Shown piece by piece: positions 54,801 through 64,000 of a stretch of 64,000 nt of DNA. The stretch comes from Acer yangbiense (Eukaryota; Streptophyta; Magnoliopsida; Sapindales; Sapindaceae). The DNA is taken from the NCBI GenBank assembly GCA_008009225.1, contig CM017764.1, forward strand, positions 48,777,064 through 48,841,063. Direction: 5' to 3'. Position 1 is the stretch's first letter. Each line of letters begins with the position of its first letter. Under the pieces are notes generated by a model. It saw only the letters and a program-made list of their open reading frames with translations. It was not told the DNA's origin and made no database searches. The position numbers and the translations under genes are program-made.

Positions 54801-56010
54801 CACCTCAATTTCTTTGACAGTGGTTGAGAGACTAGCAACATCACTCTCATTCAACTTGGGGAAAAGTAATGGCATTTGAGGAAATAAACCGTTGCTTTTT
54901 TTCTCCTCAAAAAGATTTTTGAAATAATCAACAGCTTCAATCTTCATCTCACTAATACCCTCAATCCATCTTCCATCCTATTTCTTAAAGCCCTCAATCT
55001 TATTTCTTCTTCTATGAATAATGGTTGAAAGATGGAAAAACCTTATATTTCTATCCCTTTCTTTGAGCCAAGAATTTCTTGATTTTTGTTTCCAGAAGAT
55101 TTCCTCCTTCTCAAGAATATCCTGATACTCAATCACAAGGGTCTCCTCAAGAGAGTACAGGTGTTGCAATGGCTTCTCACTAATCCGCTTTTGAATCCCA
55201 CTTAACCGAGCAATAATTCTTCTTTTATTTCCAAAATTATTCCCAAACTCATCCTTGTTCCAGCATTTGAGAATGTCAGTAAGATTATGAATATTTTTTG
55301 CAACCGAAGTCCCCTGCGTCTGCCAGTTATTTTGAATCAAACCAACAAAATCCTTATGCTTCATCCACATCACTTCAAATCTGAAGGCTTTGTTGTTATT
55401 GTTGGGCATTTGAGTACTCTACAGATGAATGAGCACATGACAGTGATCCGACATGACTCTAGGTAAGTGTTTAACAAAACCTTCTGCAAAATTAATTCTC
55501 CAGTCCATAGAGCAGAGAGCTCTGTCAAGTCTCTCCCAAATTTCCTCTCCTATACCTCTTCTTGTCATCCAAGTGTACTTAGGACCAATGAAACCCAGAT
55601 CAACTAAACCATTTCTGTCAATCCAGTTAGCGAAGCCACTATTAGAGTACTTAAATCTACCCTCTCTCTTCTCCAATGCATAATTCTATTTAAAATGCTA
55701 TTTTTATTATTGTATTAATTAAAATTATAAAAGTAAACATTTACCATTAATGCATTCATTAATTATTTCTTTTAATGCTCCAATGCAAAGTTTCATTAAT
55801 GCATTCATTATTTTATTTAAAAATATATATATAATGGTATTTTTGTAATTTAAAAATGAGCATTTATTGTTGTGTCAAATTTGGCACACAATATAGTATA
55901 TGCCAAATTTGGCACATCATTTGACATTGCATTGGAGGATGGTTTTTGCACCCTGTGCTAAATTTTAGCATTGTCACAGTCATTTGGTACAACATTAGAG
56001 ATACTCTAAG
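51848..56010. mobile_element. MITE (CTAAGAcCATCTCCAATGC ends) split by a LINE
   Basis: The left end (51848-51930: CATCTCCAATGC, GACAATG, GCCAAATTTGGCAC) is inverted at the right (55700-56010: GCCAAATTTGGCAC, GACATTGCATTGGAGGATGG, then CATTAGAGATACTCTAAG). The two parts are separated by about 3.7 kb of LINE on the minus strand. The MITE itself is only about 0.4 kb. Confidence 0.7.
51940..55690 (-). pseudogene. L1-type LINE, 5'-truncated ORF2 with endonuclease end, RT and RNase H
   Basis: Non-LTR retrotransposon on the minus strand. In coding order: the endonuclease C-terminus (about 55676-55419: KYTWMTRRG, MSDHCHVLIHL); a linker with FWKQKSRNSWLKERDRNIRFFH; the reverse transcriptase (54947-54084) with LKAPGPYGF, KIDLAKAYD and GIRHGDPLSPYIF; and the catalytic FADD at about 54045-54070, reached by a frame change near 54084. 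A region continues to 53211, then a zf-RVT segment (LPPRVLFFLWMFLHGKL, CEDIEHVFRKC). RNase H starts at KLNVDGSRN (about 52490) and continues past stops to about 52050. At least four stops or frameshifts make it inactive. The 5' part, including ORF1, is missing. Confidence 0.88.
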
Positions 56011-56192
56011 TATAACAACAACAACAAAAAAATACATGGTTAAGATTTGATTACTTTTTTATCTCTCATGCAAGTTGGTGTTTTAATTACACTTGAAAAA
56101 AAAACTAGGAAAATCAAGGTCAAAGAGATGATCTTAACTCCAATTGTTCTCAACATCCATTACAAAGAACTGAATATGCATGTATATTATTA

Positions 56193-56943
56193 AGGGCAAG
56201 TACCAATTAGGTCATGGACTTTTTTTTCAATTCCAAGTTGTTTGCGACTTATACAGAAGTGACCAAATTGGTCCTTACATTTTTTTCAAGTGCCAAATTA
56301 ATCTCTCTAACTAAGTTCCGTAAGTCAACTTTAACTGTATAGGGGTAAACATGTACTTTACTCCTAAACAATATAATAATGACATATGCACGGTTTATTT
56401 TAACACGTATATTTTTGTTTATTTTATTTGTGGATTTTGATTTTTAAATAATTTTTGACGACAGTGCTTATATAATATTACAAAAAAAAAAAACAAAAAA
56501 AAAAAAACAATTATATAAAAACAGTAAAAGACTAAATTGGGAATAAATGGTAACCTTGTTTATAAAATAAGGGTACAATTGACATTGTCTTATTAAAATA
56601 TTTTAAGTTTTTTTTTAGGAAATTTTAATTAAAAAAAATGTACAAATGATGTTTCATTAATAATTTTTTTGGATTTTGTTGTAATTATAATAATGAATTT
56701 AATGCACAAAAGACAAAACAACTTCACTCTAATATGACAAATAAAAGGCATTTACGTACTTTAACTAAAATTGTTAAAGTCAACTGTTATATTTAACATT
56801 GTTAAATCGTTAGAGAGACCAATTTGGTCACTTCTAAGAAGAGAATGACTAATTTGGCACTTGAGAAAAATGTGAGGACCAATTTGATCACTTTTGTAAA
56901 GTTGCAAACAACTTGAAATTTGAAAAACAAATCCAGGACTGCC
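56193..56943. mobile_element. Mutator-type MITE with ~110-bp terminal repeats
   Basis: The left arm contains CCAAGTTGTTTGCGAC, GTGACCAAATTGGTCC and CAAGTGCCAAATTA. All recur in reverse complement in the right arm (56810-56940). The 9-bp ATATTATTA is at 56184-56192 and 56944-56952. The core is AT-rich and non-coding. Confidence 0.88.
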
Positions 56944-56952
56944 ATATTATTA

Positions 56953-57881
56953 ATATTAGTGTTTTTTTTTTTTTTAATTTTTTTTTTGTTTTTTTTTTAT
57001 TTTACCGGTGTAAAACATGAAAACCTTAATTACATAAGTTTCATCAACATGAAATTTTATTAAATCAATCATTCAACTCCATAATATGAAATTGTTTTGT
57101 TAATCGTCTAGCTAACAACGATCAAATATTCCTCAAATTGGTTAACAATGGAATCAAAATATATCGAAAGAACTTGTTAATGTTTGATCACAAGATGATC
57201 AGGTTGGCTCAGTGTTAAAACTCTTATGTACACAAACATTTAAAAAGTTGTGAGTTCAAGTCATATTCCTGAAATATTGTAATAATTAAAAATAAAAAAA
57301 AAACTTGTTAATGTTTTATTATTAGTGTTACTTGCCAAGTCTTTGATTTTAAGCTCTAGAATACTACAGCTAGGAATTTCTAGAGTTTTAATTATTTAAA
57401 CCTTATAAATAAGAAGTTCATATTGGTTGATATCAGATTAATTTTATCAATTAAAACGGAGGAGTCAGGAGGTGCTCAACTAACTCAACTAAAAATTGTT
57501 GTACTTTCTCGATATTTTTAATATGTACGGACGTACGGTAACATTCTAGTTTAGTTTATGTAAGAATGGTGGTCATTTTTGAGTCCCATAAAGCCATAAT
57601 TAAGAGTACACTAGGAAGTGAAGGAGATTGTTATTACTTTTTTTTTTTTTTTTTTAGATCAATTACTTTAAATACAGCTTGGGATGGTAACATAAAAATT
57701 AAACCTCTATCAGAAATGTGATAATAAGGAGAATAGTTATTCATTGGGAATCATCATTCAACTTGACTTGACGATGAATACTGTTTATTCTGTCCGATAA
57801 TATTATTAATTCGAGACCAAGTATTTTTTTAAAAGCTTTCTTCATTGGTAGGATTCGAGCCGTTGACCTGTGAGTCATTTG
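56953..57881. other. intergenic, nothing recognised
   Basis: AT-rich with poly-T blocks near 56961-57000 and 57638-57656. No supported gene. Confidence 0.4.
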
Positions 57882-57889
57882 CCTAAACC

Positions 57890-58748
57890 CAGGGCCGGCC
57901 CTGAGCATAAGTTGGCGAGGAGGCCGCCTAGGGCCCCCATTTCCCAAGTGCCTCCAAATTCATTTAGTGTGTATTCTATGTTAGGCCCCAGTAGAGGTTT
58001 TTTTTTTTTTTTTCTTTTTTTAAAAACAACCCATATGTCAATTATTATTTAAAAGACCCACCAAAGAAATATTTATATACAGCCCATATGTTTTTGTTGT
58101 TAAAAAAAATGCCCATTAAAGAAACAAAATCATTGTGCTTTTTTTATTTATTTTATATATATATATATAGATAAAATCATCATGCTTACCTCATCAAAAC
58201 ATATCAAATTGCAAATTGCAATTCATTGTATCAAACATTCGAAATTTGTTAGGGTTCTTTACTTCTTTGGCGCTTGGCAACTCTCAACTTTGTTCTTAAC
58301 TTCTTACGAAATTGGGAATTAGTGGGAAAGTAATTGTTCTTGGATTGGAATTTGGAAGCTCTCTTCTTGAAATCAATCATAGTTGTTTTAGAAGGTAATT
58401 TAACACAAATTTTCCTTTTTCTTTTTCTTCTTCTTTTAATCAGAAAAACCTCTTTTCGTTTTTCTATTTAAGTTTTGTTAGAATTTTATATGTATTATGT
58501 ATTATGGAACCCGGAGGTAAGGATTCAGGAACCCAACTACCCAATAGAAAAAATTGTTCTTGAATTTTTATGTATACATTGCTAGAATTGTTCTTGAATT
58601 TTGTATGTATTATATTAGAATTTTGTTTTTCTATTTTAGTTTTATTAGAATTTTGTATGTATTATGTATATAGAACCCAGAAGTCGGGATTTGGGGGCCT
58701 TAATTTTTTAGTTTGCCTTGGACCCCCGAAATCTCAAGACCGGCCTTA
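57890..58748. mobile_element. non-autonomous hAT element (CAGGGCCGGCCC ends)
   Basis: The left end CAGGGCCGGCCCTGAG is inverted as GACCGGCCTTA at the right. CCTAAACC is exactly repeated at 57882-57889 and 58749-58756. CAGGGCCGGCC ends with 8-bp duplications are classical for plant hAT elements. The 859-bp body has no transposase. Confidence 0.92.
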
Positions 58749-58756
58749 CCTAAACC

Positions 58757-59796
58757 TTAAGCTTATCCAACTGTCAGCTGAGTTACGCCTCTGTTGGCGT
58801 TACAACACATGTATATTTAAAAACAAATTCATAGGGAAACGTGATAATCACATGATTCGGTTCCTCCGACTCAGGTTTGCATGCCAAGTGTAATGTAAAA
58901 AGCTCAATCAATAGCACCACAACAAAGTTATCCGCCGGATTGCATGCATGTGGTGGGTTATGTAAATTAATTAGGTTAATTTGTCTTATCTACCCATTTA
59001 ATTTATAACTATACCAATCTATAATAAGACTTTGACTTTGATGCCAAGTCTTTTTTAATAAAATTATGTGGTGTAAACCAGATAGACATATGTTATTATC
59101 GATCTTATACATACTATATGGGTAATATTATCGAGACGAAAGTTCACCGGTTAAGATGATCTTGAAAATTTTCTTATAAGGATCCAATTGACATAGTGCA
59201 AAATGCAAAATGGAACTTTCAACTAAGATTTCGTACAAAAAATTTCAAATTAGATGAGAGAAAACAAATTATATTTGGTAAAAAGAGAAGGGTAATTTGA
59301 GAAGTGAATGTTTGGTTTGAGTGGTAAATAAGATGAAAAAACAATTCATTTATTATGGCTCCAATTTTTATGGCAAAAAACAAAAAGACAAATGGATTTT
59401 TGAGAAAAATCAAATATTTTTTTCATATCTAAAAAAAGAAAAGAAAAGAATTAGATGAAAGAAATTAAAAATTATAATCAATACAAAAAAGGGCAATTTG
59501 GAGAATGTTTTGTTTGAGTCATAAAAATATGAGCAAACAAACCATTTATTATGGCTCAACTCTCATGTCAAAAGTAAAATATTGACACCGTCAAAAAAAG
59601 AAGAGAGAGTGGATTGAGAGAATGTATTTAGCATTCCTCTATTAAAGACATGACAGAAAGGGTTTGATTTCAAACAAACAAAAAAATGGGATTCATATTT
59701 GAAATTCCACAATAATTAAGGAGAGATTAATAAGGTGATAAAAATATCAATGAGAGAGAGAGAGAGTTAGTGAGAGAAGCTCTAAAATTTTAGGTC
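58757..59796. other. possible LINE 5' region or intergenic DNA
   Basis: No gene. Two imperfect copies of a ~150-bp block (with GGGTAATTTGAGAA / GGGCAATTTGGAGAA and CATTTATTATGGCTC) are at about 59221-59400 and 59450-59590. ATTCATAGGGAAACGTGATAA at 58827-58847 recurs with two changes after the LINE poly(A) at 62389-62409, so part of this region may belong to that insertion. Confidence 0.4.
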
Positions 59797-62388
59797 ATGG
59801 TGAGAGCAAGAAAGTTGAATATTTTGGCCATGGTGGGGAGAAAGATTTTAGGGATAGTTTACACTCCATTTTTGTTGATAACATTAATCCTTGTGTGGAT
59901 TCAAGTTGATTATGGGGCATCTTCAAATCTTTTGGGAGAGTTAAGGATGTGTTTTTATCTTATAAAAACAGTTCTAGGAGAAGAAGATTTACTTTCATTC
60001 GGTTTGAAACACTTGAGGAAGCAAACAAGGTAGTGAGATCAACTAACGGAATCGTTTACGGCTTGCCTATCAACTCAAAGGTAACATCGTATGGTTGGAT
60101 TAAAAGGTGAACTGGTGTTGTTCGTTATGAAGGAAGTCATAAGTCTCGATCCTTTTAGGAGGTGGCGAAAGTTGGCCATAATAGGGAGTCAATGGCAGAA
60201 GAAAAGAGGGAGGATAAGTCAGAAGAAGGTAGTAAGAGGGAGAATAAGGTGCTTTCAATGGCCTGGAGCAGAAAGTTTAATGACTGTGGGTGGCTCTCCA
60301 AATGCACGATGGGCATATTGAAGGAATTTTCAAGTGTCTCAAGTGTAAACCACCGATTGAGTAGTAGGGGTTACATGTTTTCAGCTGCATATATGAGAGA
60401 TAAAAATGTTCTATGGAGCTTCGAATCTAAAAGTGATAAATATGGCTTCATGAACAATCATTTTTTCTGGGATGATTGTTTCTTGTCCATGGAGATATAT
60501 TCTGAGAAATTTTGCCCTCAAGCAAGGTTAGTATGGATCAATATTTATGGTATTTCCTTACAGTGTTGGAATTCTTCTTTCTTCAAGAAGGTGGGCTGGT
60601 TGCTTGGTGAACCTCTTCTTATTGATGAGGAAACCGAGCAAAGAAAGAGACTAGAGAGAGGAAGGTTGTTGTTATTGACTACAAATGACAACATGTGTTC
60701 TTGTAAGATTAAGGTTGATGATGGAGGGGATTCATTTGTGGTTAAGGTGGATGAGGAGGAGATTCCGGTTGATTCTTTATGGTTGGATCAGGTTTTGGGC
60801 TTGAGGAAGGGGAGTGTTCAGGCGAGAGAGACGTCTCAAGCTTACTCACCGGCGGACAGTTTGAATTTTTTGCAAGTTTTGGACAAAGTTGACTCTTTTC
60901 CTATGAAAGTGGCTTGCAATTTTTCTTCTTTGGACTCTGAATTTAATGACAGAAATTTTGAGGTTGGAAAGGTTGGTGCTAAGGTTCTTAAGAAGACAGC
61001 GGGTCAGATAATCAATAAGAAAGGAAATAAAAGACTGCCTACTGTAGGAAATGAGGGTCAAGATCTCTTTTCCAAGCTAAACATGGACTGTAAAGTCGGA
61101 AAGTTGTCTTTTTCTGATAAAGGTGAAGGTAGCTGGCACCTAGTCAATAAAAGGAAGTCTAAAATTGTCCCTTATGGTCAAGCCAAGTTGTCTAAAGAAA
61201 AAAGAAAAGGTTGGAGCCAATGTCAGTCTAGGTCTACTTCGAAGCTGATGGAGAATTGGAGGGAGTCGTTTTCTAATTCTCATGTTTTGAAGGCTAGAAG
61301 CGTAATATGTTATTGTGATGATGTGCCAGTTTCTTGCAATCTTTCTGGGCAAAATAATGGGAAGGGGTTTGGGCTCTTGGACCCATCTTTTTATGCAAAT
61401 AATTATAGGATTTTGGGTCAAGGTGAAGCTTTAGATAAGGATGAGAATCTAAGCCCATCTAACGACAATGGTGTGAAGGATTCTAAGGGTGGGGGTGTTG
61501 GGCTCAACATTTCTCAATCAGATAATAAAAAAGTGGGCAGAGATTTTGAGAGCAATTTAGGGCATACCAGATCTGATGGTCAAAGCCCATCTAATGTCAA
61601 GGGAGTGAAAGATTTTATGGGTGTAGGTGTAGGGTCCAACTTTGCTTAATATGATAATACAGAAGTGGGCTGTCATTTTGATATCAATTGGGGGACCAAG
61701 TCTGGTGAGAGCTTTATGGTGAAGCAGCCAAATGAGGATTTCAAGGATCGGCCTTCTCCATCGGATTTAATATATGCTCCTATCAAATGAGAAAGCAATG
61801 ATGATGCTCTCAAGTTTTCAAAAAAGAGGAATGCTAGGGATTTTTGTCTTGGTGCGAAGGGCATAGTATGAGGATAAGTAGTTCAAAGTTTAAATTGTCG
61901 TGGATCCTTAAGGAAGAGATTTCTAAGGTCATAGACATGGGCACAACCTTGGGTTTCGATTTCAATGATAAGAAAGTTCGGATGGTCAATGTTATTGAGA
62001 AAGCGCTTTTGAAGTTAAAGGGTGATAGACTAAAAATGGTGAAGAATTAGTGTTTGTTTTCTTTTGGTTTTGTTTCTTGGTTAGTTTGGTTTTCGCTTGG
62101 CAACCCTTTGCCTTTTGTGGGCCTCGGTTTGTTCCCCACTTGCTTTTTGTTCCAAATGGTCAGGTTTTTTGTTTTTTCTTTTAGGCCTGTTTGGATGTTG
62201 TTTTCTCTGGTTGCTTTTGTAGTGGGCTGTTATGGTCCGTGGGGTCTGTTTTGCAGGCTGTTTGGTTTTTCTTGTGTTGGATTGTTTGTTTTGTGGGTTT
62301 AAGGTGTGTTTCGGCCGTTGGGTTCTTGTAGCTTCTTGCTTTTCGGCCTTTAGGCCAGTTGAATATAATTTGCTGTTCAAAAAAAATT
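59797..62388 (+). mobile_element. LINE derivative with ORF1 only and poly(A) tail
   Basis: An RRM plus DUF4283-type ORF1 is followed directly by a T/G-rich 3' UTR (62050-62375) and an A-run at 62379-62386. No endonuclease or RT sequence lies between ORF1 and the 3' end. A 21-bp near-repeat (19 of 21 identical) follows the A-run and recurs at 58827-58847. If that is the target-site duplication, the insertion spans 58848-62388. Confidence 0.65.
59871..62050 (+). pseudogene. LINE ORF1-like protein (RRM + DUF4283), interrupted
   Basis: ORF1 proteins bind the LINE RNA. The RRM lies at about 59871-60050, with FVDNINP as RNP2 and RFTFIRF as RNP1. It contains an in-frame TGA at 59907 and ends in a stop near 60108. 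A long open frame at 60162-61649 (495 codons) then carries the DUF4283-type region (WLSKCTMGILKEFSSVSSV, RLSSRGYMFSAAY, CPQARLVWINIYGI, GEPLLIDEETEQRKRLERGR). After it comes a Lys/Ser/Gly-rich tail with repeated NLSPSND and GVKDSKGGGVG-like motifs. The tail runs through another stop to about 62050. The long intact middle suggests a fairly young pseudogene. Confidence 0.75.
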
Positions 62389-62409
62389 ATTCATAGGAAA
62401 ATGTGATAA

Positions 62410-63540
62410 GTGTAGATGGTCGATCTACAATTGCTGTGGATCGGGTTGGACTCAAGTTAGGCTCAAGCAACTAGGTCTAACCTGTCAAATCGGGAGTGTC
62501 GACTACTCCTTTAACCTGCAAAAAAGATGAAAACTAAAACAAATTAAGAAAAGAAAAGAAATGGTGGTGATCGTTTTCAGCCTTATGTTTGCTTGGGTTG
62601 AGTGCAAAAAAAAAAAAAAAGAGTGATCGTAAAGCGAATGAAGGTTCAATAATTCCGGTGACCAGAGCTTTTGTTTGAGTAGAGTTTTGGCACGCGAAAA
62701 GCTTTGATGAGTTCAGAGAGATCAAAATCCCTCCTATGTGGAGAAGAGGTCATATTTATAGGCTCTCAGAGGTGGTTTCGTGGATGATCAGATCTTCATA
62801 TTTTTCCCAGATTTCTAGGGATCTATTGTTTGAATCCCAACCCAAATGTCGCTTCAGTTGTTACATAACAACTGAAGCTTACTCAGTCAAACAGTTGTTT
62901 CTCTGTTGACAGGTTCATGGGTCGACCCGTAACACATGGGCTCGACCCATATTAATCATTGGGCTTGTAGTAGGGTAAGAGTTTGGGCCCAAAGATCATT
63001 TTTGGCTACCACAATAAGGACATACATTGGCTTGAAATTGTATAAAAATAATCTCATAAGTTGCACAAAAATAAATAAATGCATAATAAGAAATAAATTA
63101 TATAAAAGTAAATAAATGAGTAATAATAAATCAATCCAGAACTTCAGGTTGAAATCCAAAACTCCCAATTCTGATTAGATTGAAATTGATAACTTCCAAT
63201 TCTAATAATAAATAAATTGAATAACAATAAATAAATCCAGAACTTCTGGTTAAAATTCAGAACTTCAAATTTTGACTGGATTGAAATTCAAAACTTCAAG
63301 TTCTCACTAGATTAAAAATCTCAATACAATACTGAGCTGTAAGTAAATCATTATTCTGTAGATCTCTTTACTTATATACAATCGTGCTAATAACATGTTA
63401 TAATAAAATTGAAAGAACTAATAAATAAATGGGAGAGAATATAACCCATAAGACCGAAGAAGAAATCGGGATATCTATTGTTCTCCATAAACTTCGTTGA
63501 TTCAAGTTAACATTACAACACTGAATTTCCTGGATGATTA
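62410..63540. other. intergenic, nothing recognised
   Basis: AT-rich. It contains a small palindrome near 62850-62875 (CTTCAGTTGTTAC...AACAACTGAAG) and several AGAACTTC-type short repeats near 63130-63300. No gene supported. Confidence 0.4.
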
Positions 63541-63600
63541 TCCGGGCTCTTTGTAATGTTTGTCTCTTTAATAAAGATTTAGTGGTCAAAAAAAGAAAAG
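63541..63600 (+). mobile_element. LINE 3'-tail remnant
   Basis: CCGGGCTCTTTGTAATG, then CTTTAATAAAGATTTAGTGG followed by an A-rich run. It resembles plant L1 3' ends. Only the tail is recognisable. Confidence 0.35.
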
Positions 63601-63864
63601 GAAAAACATTACAATACGTACAGAGTTGCTATTTATAGCAAATGGTGACCAATCATATGAAGACAAACAAAGGGGCATGTATATTGCATTAAAGGACGTG
63701 TCACAAAGAATGAAGTCCATGTGGTTTTCTTTACTTGTGTGGAATATTGTAGAAAGAATGAGAATGTGGTGGAAACCACCAATTAGCCTGAAAAGTCGGT
63801 AAAGACATCTCTTTTGAGCCCTTTAGGTCCTAGACAGTTGTCTTATTGGGCTATCTTAGACTGG

Positions 63865-64000
63865 CCTGTTCTATCACTCTGTCTTCTTACTCCACTTAGC
63901 CTGAAAAGTCAGCAATGGCACCTCTATATGCTACATTGCTACTATAAATTAAAGACTTTTGTCTATCACTCTGTCTTCTTACTCCACTCTATATGCTACA
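63865..64000 (+). promoter_or_regulatory. duplicated defensin promoter segment at window end
   Basis: TCTATCACTCTGTCTTCTTA onward to GCTACTATAAATTAA (63871-63955) matches the defensin upstream block 44759-44835 at nearly every base, including the TATA box. A second partial copy starts at 63961. A paralogous defensin gene probably starts beyond the window. Confidence 0.75.

Noticed and set aside
62054..62380. Phe/Val-rich + frame and Lys-rich - frame
   Set aside because: The stretch is the T/G-rich LINE 3' UTR before a poly(A) run.

Overview
This is nuclear DNA from a flowering plant, most likely a eudicot. The evidence is GT-AG introns, an AT-rich background, plant-specific families (a jacalin-related lectin, a plant defensin, DUF1985-Ulp1) and nested plant transposons. 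The species cannot be named from sequence alone. No rRNA, tRNA, CRISPR array or bacterial operon was seen. Only three ordinary host genes are visible: PTH2 (peptidyl-tRNA hydrolase 2, + strand, 2.58-3.24 kb), a jacalin-related lectin (- strand, 5.57-6.33 kb) and a plant defensin (+ strand, 44.90-45.43 kb). The last 130 bases repeat the defensin promoter, so a second defensin gene probably starts just beyond the window.

The centrepiece is a ~9.5 kb Mutator-like element (MULE, about 7.26-16.78 kb). It has two apparently intact convergent genes: a MuDR-type transposase (+) and a ten-exon DUF1985-Ulp1 cysteine protease (-), whose splice sites are all in phase and whose catalytic His/Asp/Gln/Cys are all present. 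The first intron of each gene is filled with a ~0.9 kb array of the same 21-bp-period repeat (core TCGWGCCTTTTTG), in the same sense relative to each gene. The two ends of the element are therefore large inverted arrays. The element lies between two diverged ~0.65 kb copies of the same host segment.

From 17.4 to 27 kb there are small non-autonomous DNA transposons (several with exact target-site duplications), a LINE fragment and a rearranged Ty3/gypsy remnant. From 27 to 44.4 kb elements are nested. A copia LTR fragment is split by a solo LTR. A long-inverted-repeat element carries a TAF1-like gene fragment and a 24-bp array that reverses direction. A 10.4 kb Ty1/copia element, with gag but no pol, has inserted into the right inverted repeat of that element. 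From 46 to 62.4 kb lie two hAT elements, several Mutator-type MITEs, a degenerate L1-type LINE inside a MITE, and an unusual LINE that keeps ORF1 and its 3' end but has no ORF2.

All boundaries and exon joins were read by eye. Superfamily assignments rest on target-site duplication length, terminal repeats and protein motifs.
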